A stretch of DNA of 64,000 bases from Pseudorhizobium xiangyangii (lineage in GTDB: Bacteria > Pseudomonadota > Alphaproteobacteria > Rhizobiales > Rhizobiaceae): positions 62,001-126,000 of the forward strand of contig NZ_JAJAWH010000004.1 in assembly GCF_020531965.1 (NCBI RefSeq). Direction: 5' to 3'. How positions within the stretch are numbered: the first letter of the stretch is position 1; every line of letters begins with the position of its first letter. The notes below the pieces were generated by a model. The model saw only the letters and a program-made list of their open reading frames with translations, searched no databases and was not told the origin of the DNA. Positions 41,014 through 50,104 of the stretch are shown here, piece after piece. The position numbers and the translations under genes are program-made.

Positions 41014-42384
41014 TCAGGCTGCGGCGGAAACGACCCGATTACGTCCGCTATTCTTGGCCTCGTAGAGCGCCTTGTCGGCCTGCTTCAACAGCTGTTCCGG
41101 CGTCTCGGCACCCGCCGCGTTGCAGGCGATGCCTATCGATGCGGTAATGTTGACCGCAATGCCCGACGACCTGATCACAAAGGGCTGGTTTTCGATGAGC
41201 CCGCGAAGCCGCTCCGCAATCACACCTGCCGCAACGGCATCGGTGTCCGGCATGACGACCACGAATTCTTCGCCACCATATCGGCAAGCAAGGTCAGCGC
41301 CGCGAACTGTGGCGCGTACGCGAGCGGCAAATTCCCTCAGGACGTCGTCACCGGCATCGTGCCCATAGGCATCGTTGACCTGCTTGAAGCGATCGATATC
41401 GGTAATGCATACGGACAGCGCCCGCCCCCTCGCCTCCGCCCTGTTGAACAGCGTTCGCAGATGGCTGTCGAGGTAGCGGCGATTGTTCAGTCCCGTTAGT
41501 CCATCCGTCACGGCGAGTTCGATGGTCTGGCGCACATTTACCCGCAGGCGATCGTTATAACGCTTGCGCTTGATCTGCGTGATGCTGCGCGCGACAAGTT
41601 CATTGGGATCGATCGGCCGTACGATATAATCGTTGACCCCAAGGTCCAGCGCCCGCACGATGATCTCCTCCTCGCCCTGCTCGGTCACCAGAAGGAGCGG
41701 CAGGAAGCGGGTGCGCTCCAGGGAACGGAGCTGCGAGCAGAGGCGCAGAGGGTCGTAATCGTCGAAATTGGCATTGACGATAACGAGGTCGAAACTGTTT
41801 TCGGCTGCCTCGAACAACGCAGCCTGCGGATCGGACATGGCCATTACGTTTGCCACCGGCTTGAGAGCCTTGATGATGCGCTCCTGCGAGTTGGCGCGAC
41901 CATCAACCAGGAGAACCTGCCTCGGCTCGTCCCGTCCATCCATGCCCTTCAGCATGTCCTCTATGCCGATGTTCTGGGCCGTCTCCGCCCGTATGCGCAA
42001 CTCGTCGCTCAGCGTCTTCAGCCGCACGAGGCTTTTCACGCGTGAAATCAGTTGCAGGTCGTTGACCGGCTTGGTCAGGAAATCGTCGGCGCCCGCCTTC
42101 AGGCCACGCACGCGGTCGGCGGGCTGATCGAGCGCCGTGACCATCACAATGGGGATATGGGCGAAGCGCGGATCGGCCTTGAGACGCTCGCAGACTTCGA
42201 ACCCGCTGATGCCGGGCATCATGATATCGAGCAGGATCAGGTCGACATGAGTGCTCTCGCAGATCTCGAGGGCCTTGAACCCGTCCGCCGCAGTCAGGAT
42301 ATCGAAATACTCGGCAAGAAGCCGCGCTTCGAGCAGCTTTACGTTCGCTGGAACATCGTCAACGACCAGTATCCGTGCGGTCAT
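41014..42384 (-). CDS. pleD: PleD-type diguanylate cyclase response regulator
   Basis: It makes cyclic di-GMP when phosphorylated and controls the motile-to-sessile switch. From the ATG at 42384 it has 456 residues: a first receiver with the phosphorylation site in LILLDIMMPG (Asp about 53), a second receiver (about 150-275) in which the acceptor position reads LVIVNANFDD and so lacks the aspartate, and a GGDEF domain with active-site GGEEF (370-374) and the inhibitory RxxD site RGAD (361-364). This matches Caulobacter PleD. It lies 16 bases after divK on the same strand. Confidence 0.95.
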   Translation of the reverse strand: MTARILVVDDVPANVKLLEARLLAEYFDILTAADGFKALEICESTHVDLILLDIMMPGISGFEVCERLKADPRFAHIPIVMVTALDQPADRVRGLKAGADDFLTKPVNDLQLISRVKSLVRLKTLSDELRIRAETAQNIGIEDMLKGMDGRDEPRQVLLVDGRANSQERIIKALKPVANVMAMSDPQAALFEAAENSFDLVIVNANFDDYDPLRLCSQLRSLERTRFLPLLLVTEQGEEEIIVRALDLGVNDYIVRPIDPNELVARSITQIKRKRYNDRLRVNVRQTIELAVTDGLTGLNNRRYLDSHLRTLFNRAEARGRALSVCITDIDRFKQVNDAYGHDAGDDVLREFAARVRATVRGADLACRYGGEEFVVVMPDTDAVAAGVIAERLRGLIENQPFVIRSSGIAVNITASIGIACNAAGAETPEQLLKQADKALYEAKNSGRNRVVSAAA

Positions 42385-42400
42385 ATCGAGAACTCCGGTC

Positions 42401-42772
42401 TCATGCGTCGCCCAGATAGGTTTTGATTGTTTCGATGAATTTCGGCACGGAGATCGGCTTGGAAACATAGGCCTCGCAGCCGCCCTGCCGAATACGTTCC
42501 TCGTCGCCCTTCATCGCGAATGCGGTCACGGCGATCACGGGAATGACGTGAAGCTCATCGTCTTCCTTCAGCCATTTGGTGACCTCGAGGCCGGAAACCT
42601 CTGGCAACTGGATATCCATAAGGATCAGATCTGGGCGATGCTTGCGCGCGAGGTCCATCGCCTCCATCCCATTGCGCGTCTGGATGGTTTCATAGCCGCA
42701 GGCCTCGATCAGATCGCGGAAGAGCTTCATGTTGAGCTCGTTGTCTTCGACAATCATGACCCGTTTGGGCAT
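42401..42772 (-). CDS. divK: Single-domain response regulator DivK
   Basis: DivK is an essential cell-fate regulator that acts through the CckA-ChpT-CtrA phosphorelay. The 123-residue receiver has the acidic pocket (VMIVEDNE), the phosphorylation site [15 protein letters not shown] (Asp about 53), the conserved [10 protein letters not shown] and the lysine in [10 protein letters not shown]. It has no output domain. The start ATG at 42772 follows GGGGAAGAG. pleD follows on the same transcript, as in Caulobacter. It is divergent from the DUF3572 gene. Confidence 0.96.
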   Translation of the reverse strand: MPKRVMIVEDNELNMKLFRDLIEACGYETIQTRNGMEAMDLARKHRPDLILMDIQLPEVSGLEVTKWLKEDDELHVIPVIAVTAFAMKGDEERIRQGGCEAYVSKPISVPKFIETIKTYLGDA

Positions 42773-42901
42773 GTGCTCTTCCCCAATCCTGCCTTGCAAG
42801 CACGCCTTCAGCATATAAGTTCGCGCGCAGGCCGATTCCACTTTATTGCTGCACCGACGGTAAGGCCATTTGGTTGAAAAAGAGGTAACCAGTTCCCGGT
42901 A

Positions 42902-43210
42902 ATGCGACATGACCCAAAAAACGTTCCTGCCGACGCACGCCACGCGGAAGAGACAGCTGTCGCAATTCTCGGCTGGCTGGCGAACGAGCCGGATATGCTT
43001 GGGCGTTTCCTTGCGCTGACGGGTGTCGATGCGCGTCAACTCCGCCAGGCCATGGACGATCCCGGGTTTCTTGCCGGTATGATCGACTTCGTGATGGGGC
43101 ACGAACCGACATTGCTTGCATTCTGCGAGGCGACCGATACCAAGCCGGAGATAGTAGCGTCGGCCTGGCGCCACTATTCCAGGCCGGGCCTGGATTCCGG
43201 AGAATACTAG
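42902..43210 (+). CDS. DUF3572 family protein
   Basis: The 102-residue protein is mostly helical with the family-like stretch [20 protein letters not shown] (here [20 protein letters not shown]) and [23 protein letters not shown]3572 is an alphaproteobacterial family of unknown function, often found next to divK. No signal or membrane segment is visible. The ATG at 42902 lacks a strong nearby ribosome binding site, so the start is slightly uncertain. Confidence 0.8.
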   Translation: MRHDPKNVPADARHAEETAVAILGWLANEPDMLGRFLALTGVDARQLRQAMDDPGFLAGMIDFVMGHEPTLLAFCEATDTKPEIVASAWRHYSRPGLDSGEY

Positions 43211-43286
43211 GCGGCAGATCGCCTACCGTGTGGATGAAGGCAGTTCAGGCATTGAACCTCTGCTACACGACGCGTAGGGTGGCTTT

Positions 43287-43301
43287 GTTCAACTTATGTT
43301 C
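43287..43301. promoter_or_regulatory. LexA (SOS) box GTTC-N7-GTTC ahead of dinB
   Basis: GTTCAACTTATGTTC matches the alphaproteobacterial LexA consensus exactly and ends 6 bases before the dinB ATG, so LexA should block this gene until DNA damage. Confidence 0.8.
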
Positions 43302-43306
43302 CGCCA

Positions 43307-44599
43307 ATGACGCCCGCGCCCGACATCAAAACCGGCTTCTGTCGCGACTGCCTCGCCGAGCAGAAAGCCGAGGTGCGCCGATGCCGGAGCTGCGGCAGCC
43401 CCCGCCTCGTCTATCACCCTGAGCTTTACAACCTGACGATCGCGCACATCGACTGCGACGCCTTCTATGCCTCGGTCGAGAAGCGAGACAATCCGGAACT
43501 CGCCGACAAGCCAGTGATCATAGGTGGCGGCAAGCGCGGCGTGGTCTCCACCGCATGCTACATCGCCCGCATCAACGGCGTCCGCTCCGCCATGCCCATG
43601 TTCAAGGCGCTCGAAGCCTGCCCGGATGCCGTCGTCATCCGGCCGAACATGGAGAAATACGTGAAGGTCGGGCGCGAGGTGCGCCAGATGATGCTGGATC
43701 TCACGCCGCTCGTGCAACCACTCTCTATCGACGAGGCGTTTCTGGATCTCTCGGGCACGGAGCGGCTCCACCATGATCCGCCAGCTCGCACCCTGGCGAA
43801 GCTCGCCAGGCGTGTGGAGGCGGAACTCGGCATCACCATTTCGATCGGGCTTTCCTATTGCAAGTTCCTCGCCAAGGTCGGCTCGGACCTGCAGAAGCCG
43901 CGCGGCTTTTCCGTCGTCGGTCGTGACGGTGCGCTGGATTTCCTGGCGCCGCGCCCGGTGACCACCATCTGGGGCGTCGGCAAGGCATTCAACGCGACCC
44001 TGGAAGCGGACGGCATTCGCACCATCGGCCAGTTGCAGACGATGGAGGAAAGCGTCCTGATGCGCCGCTATGGCTCGATGGGGCAGCGGCTCTATCGCCT
44101 CGCGCGCGGCATCGACGATCGCGACGTCCATCCGAACGATCCGGCCAAGAGCGTTTCCGCGGAAACGACCTTTTTCGAAGACATCTCGCGCCATGAGGAT
44201 CTGGTTCCGATCCTGCGGCGCCTGTCGGAAAAGGTGTCGGCGCGGCTGAAGAAGCACACCATCGCCGGTCATACCGTTGTGCTGAAGCTCAAGACTTCCG
44301 ACTTCAAGAGCCGGACACGCAACCGGCGGCTGGAAGACCCGACCCAACTGGCTGACCGGATATTCCGGACGGGCCTGTCTCTTCTCGAGCGGGAAACCGA
44401 CGGAACAAAATTCCGGCTGATCGGGATCGGTGTCAGCGATCTCTGCGACCCGGCACGCGCCGATCCCCTGGATCTGGTGGATCACAATGCCACTCGACGC
44501 GCCGCCGCAGAAGCGGCCATGGACCGTCTTCGCGACAAGTTCGGGAAGGCAGCCGTTGAGACGGGCTACACGTTCGGCGACCGCCGCCGGGATCAATGA
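43307..44599 (+). CDS. dinB: DNA polymerase IV with N-terminal zinc-ribbon extension
   Basis: This Y-family polymerase copies past damaged bases. The 430 residues contain the palm motifs [20 protein letters not shown] (first Asp pair) and [12 protein letters not shown] (catalytic Asp-Glu), the [18 protein letters not shown] fingers region, a thumb with helix-hairpin-helix and a little-finger domain. Ahead of the palm is a short extension with C12, C15, C26 and C29 that looks like a zinc ribbon. E. coli DinB lacks it. The ATG sits behind a perfect LexA box, so it belongs to the SOS regulon. There is no obvious partner gene. Confidence 0.94.
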   Translation: MTPAPDIKTGFCRDCLAEQKAEVRRCRSCGSPRLVYHPELYNLTIAHIDCDAFYASVEKRDNPELADKPVIIGGGKRGVVSTACYIARINGVRSAMPMFKALEACPDAVVIRPNMEKYVKVGREVRQMMLDLTPLVQPLSIDEAFLDLSGTERLHHDPPARTLAKLARRVEAELGITISIGLSYCKFLAKVGSDLQKPRGFSVVGRDGALDFLAPRPVTTIWGVGKAFNATLEADGIRTIGQLQTMEESVLMRRYGSMGQRLYRLARGIDDRDVHPNDPAKSVSAETTFFEDISRHEDLVPILRRLSEKVSARLKKHTIAGHTVVLKLKTSDFKSRTRNRRLEDPTQLADRIFRTGLSLLERETDGTKFRLIGIGVSDLCDPARADPLDLVDHNATRRAAAEAAMDRLRDKFGKAAVETGYTFGDRRRDQ

Positions 44600-44707
44600 A
44601 ATGTGATGAAATTGGGCGCCTGGCATGAGATCTGCCCCTCGCCTCGAAAACCTTCATTAAGTTCGCAACGCTAATATGGCCGCTCTGTATTGCGTAAGAG
44701 GTTGTTC

Positions 44708-46030
44708 ATGTTGCATCGTTTCGTGTTCGGGCTAGGGCTCATGTCCGCGGCTATGTTGTCGCATTCCGCATTTGCCGAAGCCGAGCGCACATTGCAGATC
44801 GTGATTTCCAAGACTGCCCAGTCGATGACGGTCTATGACGGCGCCACAGTCGTCGCGACCACCCGGGTCTCTACCGGCAAGAGCGGCCATACGACCCCAA
44901 GCGGCATCTTCTCCATTCTGGAGAAACGCAAGTATCACGAATCCAACATCTATTCGAATGCACCGATGCCCTTCATGCAGAGGTTGACGTGGTCTGGCAT
45001 AGCCCTGCACGAGGGGAACGTTCCGAACTATCCAGCATCTCACGGCTGTGTACGCCTGCCACCCGGCTTTGCTAAAACGTTGTTCGATATGACGCAGCGC
45101 GGTGTGCACGTCGTGGTCTCGGATGCCCCCGTCGAACCGCTCCGGATCGAGCACGTCAATCTCTTTGCACCGCTGAAGCCCTTGCAGACAGAACCCCTGC
45201 TCTCGGATATCGACCTCAGACCCACCGTGAAACGGAAGACTTCCGGACCTTACGAGGTTGCGATGAACTCTGCCGAAGAGACGCCGGATATGACCATCAC
45301 GTCCTCCATATCCGGACGCGGCGAAGCGCCGCTCAAGATCCTCATTCACCGGCGCGGCGAGCGCGAAATCACCCACGACGTGCAGGTGCTTCTCAACGAC
45401 CTGGGCTTCGATGCGGGCGTGGCAGACGGCATTGCCGGATCGCTGACCCGCTCTGCCATTGCGGGCTTCAAGCGGTGGAAGGAACTGCCGCAGAACGGCC
45501 CGCTCCTATCGAGCGATTTCCTGACCGCCCTTTACCGCTCCTCTGGAAAGAATGAGCCTCCGCTCGGACAGATCCTTGTGCGGCAGAACTTCGAACCATT
45601 GTTCGAGGCGCCTGTCGGGTTGAAGAACCCGGAGGTTCCGCTGGGTACCCATTTCTTCACCGCCAGCGACATCGACCGTAGCCACGAGAGCGCCGCGTGG
45701 CATACGTTGACATTGCCCAACGTCCTGACGCCCGCCGAGACGCGTCGCCTCGGCATCACGTCCGATGCGAAGCCTTCCTCCGCCGCGGCAGCGCTTGAGC
45801 GGATCGACATTCCGACCGACATCCGAGAGCGGATCGGTACGATGATGAGCGACGGCACATCGTTGACGATCACCGATCAGGGACTTGGGCTGGAGACCGG
45901 CAAGGGTACGGACTTCGTTACGCTGACCCGGTCGCAGCTACAGGTCGCCGATGCCAAGCCTGCGGCAGTCACGAAACCACAAAAGCCGCGCCGCGCCAGC
46001 GCATATCGCAACGGCGTCGGTCTCTACTGA
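44708..46030 (+). CDS. L,D-transpeptidase (YkuD) with peptidoglycan-binding domain
   Basis: The 440-residue secreted protein starts at the ATG at 44708 with a signal peptide ending near SAFA-EAER. The YkuD domain (about 27-150) has the catalytic signature SGIALHEGNVPNYPASHGCV and RLPPG, with histidine 101 and cysteine 114. A PG_binding_1-like helical domain (DVQVLLNDLGFDAGVADGIA) is at about 225-285, then a long low-complexity C-terminal part. It probably makes 3-3 cross-links or anchors proteins to peptidoglycan, as is important in polar-growing Rhizobiales. A TTG six codons upstream is a less likely start. Confidence 0.9.
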   Translation: MLHRFVFGLGLMSAAMLSHSAFAEAERTLQIVISKTAQSMTVYDGATVVATTRVSTGKSGHTTPSGIFSILEKRKYHESNIYSNAPMPFMQRLTWSGIALHEGNVPNYPASHGCVRLPPGFAKTLFDMTQRGVHVVVSDAPVEPLRIEHVNLFAPLKPLQTEPLLSDIDLRPTVKRKTSGPYEVAMNSAEETPDMTITSSISGRGEAPLKILIHRRGEREITHDVQVLLNDLGFDAGVADGIAGSLTRSAIAGFKRWKELPQNGPLLSSDFLTALYRSSGKNEPPLGQILVRQNFEPLFEAPVGLKNPEVPLGTHFFTASDIDRSHESAAWHTLTLPNVLTPAETRRLGITSDAKPSSAAAALERIDIPTDIRERIGTMMSDGTSLTITDQGLGLETGKGTDFVTLTRSQLQVADAKPAAVTKPQKPRRASAYRNGVGLY

Positions 46031-46040
46031 GAGACCGGCC

Positions 46041-49000
46041 TTACACCAATTCGACGTCGAGCACGCCCGGCGCCGCCCGCAATGCGGCGGCGATCTCGGG
46101 CGATATCCGGTATTTTTCCGTCAGTTCGACCTCGATTTCACGTCTGCCATCCTCCTTGATGACGACAAAGGAGACCAAGCCGTCGCCCCTGGCATTCAGG
46201 TGACGGGCGACCGTCTTCAGCGGGCCTGAATCCCGCACGAAGACCCGCAGCGCCTTCTGCATCTGAACCGACTTTTCCTCCAGAGACGCCGCCGTCTGGA
46301 TGCGCAGCCCGATGCCTTCCGGCCGCTCGTCCGCCTGGACGGTGATGACGAGTGACTTGCCCGGCTCCAGCAGGTCGCGGTACTGCGCCAACGCCTCGGA
46401 GAAGAGGACCGCCTCGAACTGGCCCGACGCATCCGAGAAGGTCACGATACCCATCTTGTTGCCGGTGCGGGTCTTCCGTTCCTGTCGTCCGGTCACCGTA
46501 CCCGCCAGACGGCCGGCCGTTGCCCCCTGCTTTACGGCAACGGAGAAGTCCGCAAAATTCTGCACGCGCAGCTTGGCGAGCGTGGCCGCGTAGGCATCGA
46601 GCGGATGGGCCGAAAGATAGAAGCCGAGCACCTGATATTCACGCATCAGCTTCTCGGACGGCATCCAGGTATTGAACGACGGGAAGATCAGCGTCTCGGG
46701 CCCAGTTGCCGACGATGAGCCGAACATGTCGGACTGACCGCTGGTCTTGTTTTCCTGGGCGCGCTGGGCGTAACCGATAATGCGGTCGAGGCCGCCGATC
46801 AGCTCGGCACGGTCGCGTCCGAAGCAGTCGAAAGCGCCGGCGGAGATCAGGCTGTCCATGACACGCCGATTGATCTGCTTCGGATCGATCCTGAGGCAGA
46901 AGTCCTCGATGCTCGCGTAAGGCTTTTCACCGCGCACCTCGACGATGTGCTCCACCGCAGATTCGCCGACGCCCTTGATGGCGGCGAGCGCATAGTAGAT
47001 CCTGTTGTCGTCCGTCTCGAACCGCCGGAACGACGTCTGCACGGAGGGTGGCACGACCGTAATCCCGAGCCGTGATGCATCCTGGCGGAAATCATTGAGC
47101 TTATCGGTGTTCGCCATATCGAACGTCATCGACGCCGCGAGGAATTCGGCGGGATAATGTGCCTTCAAGTATGCCGTCTGGTAGGAGACGATTGCGTAGG
47201 CAGCCGCGTGGCTCTTGTTGAAGCCGTAGTTCGCGAACTTGGCCAGCAGTTCGAAAATGTTCTTCGCCTGCGGCTTGGAGACGCCGTTCTTAATGGCGCC
47301 ATCGACAAAGCGTTCGCTCTGCTGGTCCATCTCGGCCTTGATCTTCTTACCCATGGCGCGGCGCAGAAGATCGGCTTCGCCGAGCGAATAGCCGGACAGG
47401 ACCTGGGCGATCTGCATCACCTGTTCCTGGTAGACGATAACGCCCTGGGTCTCCTTCAGGAGGTAGTCGATCGACGGATGGACCGACTCGATCTCTTCCT
47501 CGCCGTGCTTGCGGGCGTTGTAGGTGGGAATGTTCTCCATCGGCCCCGGACGATAGAGCGCGACGAGCGCGATAATATCCTCGATGCAGTCCGGTCGCAT
47601 GCCGATCAGCGCCTTGCGCATGCCGGCGCTTTCCACCTGGAACACGCCGACGGTCTCGCCACGGGACAGCATCTCGTAGGTCAGCGTGTCGTCGAGCGGG
47701 ATGGCAGCGAGATCCACATGGATATTGCGCTTTGCAACGTATTCGACAGCCGTCTTCAGGACCGTGAGCGTCTTCAGGCCAAGGAAGTCGAACTTGACCA
47801 GACCGGCCTGCTCCACCCATTTCATGTTGAACTGGGTGACCGGCATGTCCGAGCGCGGATCGCGGTACATCGGCACGAGCTTCGAGAGCGGCCGGTCACC
47901 GATCACGATACCTGCCGCGTGGGTCGAGGCATGGCGATAGAGGCCTTCGATCTTCTGGGCGATGCCCAGAAGACGGGCGACCACGGGTTCCTTGTCCGCC
48001 TCCTCCTGCAGCTTCGGCTCTTCCTCGATTGCCTTGGAGAGTGGCGTCGGGTTGGCCGGATTGTTCGGCACCAGCTTGCAGATCCGGTCCACCTGGCCAT
48101 AGGGCATTTCCAGGACGCGGCCGACGTCGCGCAAGGCCGCGCGGGCTTGAAGAGAGCCGAAGGTGATGATCTGCGCAACCTGCTCACGGCCGTATTTCTG
48201 CTGCACGTAGCGGATCACCTCTTCGCGGCGCTCCTGGCAGAAGTCGATATCAAAGTCCGGCATCGAGACGCGGTCCGGATTGAGGAAGCGTTCGAACAGA
48301 AGCGAGAAGCGCAGGGGATCGACGTCGGTAATGGTCAGCGCATAGGCGACCAATGAGCCCGCACCCGAGCCACGGCCCGGACCAACCGGAATGTCCTGCA
48401 TCTTTGCCCATTTGATAAAATCGGCAACGATCAGGAAGTAACCGGGGAATTTCATGCGTTCGATGACGCTGAGCTCGAAATCGAGCCGCTCCCGGTAGTC
48501 CTGCTCCGTGTAGCCGGGTGTCATACCCAGCAAGGCAATGCGGCTCTCAAGCCCCTCGACCGCCTGGCGGCGAAGCTCGTCGGCCTCCGCCTGCTCTGCT
48601 TCCGCCTGATCTCCCGTCGCGTCCGTGAAGCGCGGCAGGATCGGCTTGCGGGTTTCGAGAATGAACGAGCAGCGCCGAGCGATTTCGACGGTACTCTCCA
48701 GGGCCTCCGGCATGTCGGCAAACAGTGCGGCCATCTCGGCGCGGCTTTTGAGGTAATGGTCAGGCGTCAGACGGAAGCGGCTGTCGTCGGACACGATCGC
48801 CCCGTGGGCAACGGCCATCAGCGCATCATGGGCATCGTAGTCGTCGCGCGTGGGAAAGAAGGCCTCATTGGTGGCAACAAGCGGAAGGTCGTGGTCATAG
48901 GCCAGCGTGACCATCTTGTGCTCGTGGCGCCGGTCGTAGGCGCCATGCCGCTGCAGTTCGACATAGAGGCTGTCGCCGAACACGTGCTTCAACTGCTGCA

Positions 49001-49532
49001 ACCTGGCCGCGGCCAAGGAAGGATTGCCGTCGCGCAACGCGATGTCCACCGGTCCGCCGGCTGCTCCGGTAAGCGCAATCAGCCCTCCGGTACCAATCTC
49101 CTCCAGCCAGGAATGGCAGATATGGACCGCCCCTTGTCCCTCGCCGCCCAGATAGGCACGGCTGACGAGGTCGACGAGCCGTTCATATCCGGCAGCCGTC
49201 GATGCAAGCAGAACGATGGCCGGCAACTTCGCAAGCTGATGGCCATTGCGGCGATCGTCGGCCTGATCCTCCATGTCGATCGAGACCTGACAGCCGATAA
49301 TCGGCTGCAAACCGTCGCCGATCGCCTTCTGGGCGAATTCGAGAGCAACGAAAAGGTTATTGGTGTCGGTGATGGCGATGGCCGGCTGGCTGTCCGCCAC
49401 CGCCTTCGACAAAATCTTCTTGAGCGGCAGAGCTCCTTCAAGGAGCGAATAGGCCGAATGGATCCGAAGATGGACGAACTGCGGCGAAGCCACTTCGCCG
49501 GTCTCACCCATGTTTTCCGCCCGATCTGCCAT
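46041..49532 (-). CDS. dnaE: DNA polymerase III alpha subunit
   Basis: This is the replicative polymerase. From the ATG at 49532 it has 1163 residues: a PHP domain opening with VHLRIHSAYSLLEGALPLKK, the polymerase core with PGRGSGAGSLVAYAL and SMPDFDIDFCQERREEVIRY (catalytic aspartates), the LVKFDFLGLKTLTVL region (third Asp), a helix-hairpin-helix and an OB-fold/tau-binding C-terminus ending LDVELV. A GTG three codons upstream is possible. A 28-codon microprotein gene with LexA-like sites lies 100 bases upstream on the same strand. It converges with the L,D-transpeptidase gene. Confidence 0.96.
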   Translation of the reverse strand: MADRAENMGETGEVASPQFVHLRIHSAYSLLEGALPLKKILSKAVADSQPAIAITDTNNLFVALEFAQKAIGDGLQPIIGCQVSIDMEDQADDRRNGHQLAKLPAIVLLASTAAGYERLVDLVSRAYLGGEGQGAVHICHSWLEEIGTGGLIALTGAAGGPVDIALRDGNPSLAAARLQQLKHVFGDSLYVELQRHGAYDRRHEHKMVTLAYDHDLPLVATNEAFFPTRDDYDAHDALMAVAHGAIVSDDSRFRLTPDHYLKSRAEMAALFADMPEALESTVEIARRCSFILETRKPILPRFTDATGDQAEAEQAEADELRRQAVEGLESRIALLGMTPGYTEQDYRERLDFELSVIERMKFPGYFLIVADFIKWAKMQDIPVGPGRGSGAGSLVAYALTITDVDPLRFSLLFERFLNPDRVSMPDFDIDFCQERREEVIRYVQQKYGREQVAQIITFGSLQARAALRDVGRVLEMPYGQVDRICKLVPNNPANPTPLSKAIEEEPKLQEEADKEPVVARLLGIAQKIEGLYRHASTHAAGIVIGDRPLSKLVPMYRDPRSDMPVTQFNMKWVEQAGLVKFDFLGLKTLTVLKTAVEYVAKRNIHVDLAAIPLDDTLTYEMLSRGETVGVFQVESAGMRKALIGMRPDCIEDIIALVALYRPGPMENIPTYNARKHGEEEIESVHPSIDYLLKETQGVIVYQEQVMQIAQVLSGYSLGEADLLRRAMGKKIKAEMDQQSERFVDGAIKNGVSKPQAKNIFELLAKFANYGFNKSHAAAYAIVSYQTAYLKAHYPAEFLAASMTFDMANTDKLNDFRQDASRLGITVVPPSVQTSFRRFETDDNRIYYALAAIKGVGESAVEHIVEVRGEKPYASIEDFCLRIDPKQINRRVMDSLISAGAFDCFGRDRAELIGGLDRIIGYAQRAQENKTSGQSDMFGSSSATGPETLIFPSFNTWMPSEKLMREYQVLGFYLSAHPLDAYAATLAKLRVQNFADFSVAVKQGATAGRLAGTVTGRQERKTRTGNKMGIVTFSDASGQFEAVLFSEALAQYRDLLEPGKSLVITVQADERPEGIGLRIQTAASLEEKSVQMQKALRVFVRDSGPLKTVARHLNARGDGLVSFVVIKEDGRREIEVELTEKYRISPEIAAALRAAPGVLDVELV

Positions 49533-49633
49533 TCTCGTCACTCACCTCATGAATCGGGTGATTTTCGGTCGGGCGGACGCTCAAGTCCAGTTCAGACTTC
49601 GTTCGTCAACGTCTATTCGACGCGGGCCGGCAC

Positions 49634-49720
49634 CTACATTGCCAGCATGAGCATGGACAGGCTCACAACAAAGGTTGCGATGGAAGCAAATGCGGCAATG
49701 TCCCGAATGAGATCAGTCAT
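49634..49720 (-). CDS. 28-residue hydrophobic membrane microprotein upstream of dnaE
   Basis: An ATG at 49720 behind a strong Shine-Dalgarno (AAGGAGACGACC) opens 28 codons. The product starts MTDLIRDIAAFAS and continues as one hydrophobic helix (IATFVVSLSMLMLAM), ending in TAG at 49634. The amphipathic start plus a single transmembrane helix resembles small stress peptides such as TisB in general shape only. It sits between a 12-bp inverted repeat with LexA-like sites and dnaE, 101 bases from the dnaE ATG, so it could be an independent stress peptide or a leader for dnaE. No family is recognised. Confidence 0.6.
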   Translation of the reverse strand: MTDLIRDIAAFASIATFVVSLSMLMLAM

Positions 49721-49749
49721 GGTCGTCTCCTTGTTCCTTTATGTTTTAT

Positions 49750-49797
49750 TTTTGTTCTCTTTTCGTACCAAAGTCAACAAGAGAACAAAACAGGAAT
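49750..49797. promoter_or_regulatory. LexA-like sites and 12-bp inverted repeat upstream of the microprotein/dnaE
   Basis: TTTTGTTCTCTT (49750-49761) and AAGAGAACAAAA (49779-49790) are perfect inverted copies 17 bases apart. Within the region, GTTC-N7-GTAC (49754-49768) and GAAC-N7-GAAT (49783-49797) are each one base off the LexA consensus. A possible -35 (TTGACT on the minus strand, 49777-49772) lies between the arms, so a repressor here could cover the promoter of the microprotein-dnaE unit. Confidence 0.5.
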
Positions 49798-49800
49798 TCA

Positions 49801-50104
49801 AGAAACGGCGCGATGGTTAATTTTGGGGCAGAGAGACGGCAGATTTGATCCGCGACGGATCCCGGCCAAAGCTCACTCGCCCGAGGACCGAGGCGATCGG
49901 ATAGCGATGAACTCTCGAAGAACGGGTCCAGAGTGGGAATGGGGCCACGTGTGGAAAATGGGATGTCGTGTCATATTGCGCCGCCCCTGCGCTCCCGCCC
50001 AGCGAATACGCACCTCAGCCCTCGGGCTAACCCATAGCAAAAGCAACGGCTTCACCCGAGCGCGGGCCATGAAGATGACGTTAGGGAGGGCGGTGCGTAG
50101 CGCT
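49801..50104. other. Intergenic region between lolD and the microprotein
   Basis: No gene is supported here. Frames on both strands lack ribosome binding sites and have arginine-rich antisense-like compositions. I see no clear terminator after lolD and no repeat element. The region may simply be a long spacer or contain the promoter of the dnaE unit near its left end. Confidence 0.4.
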
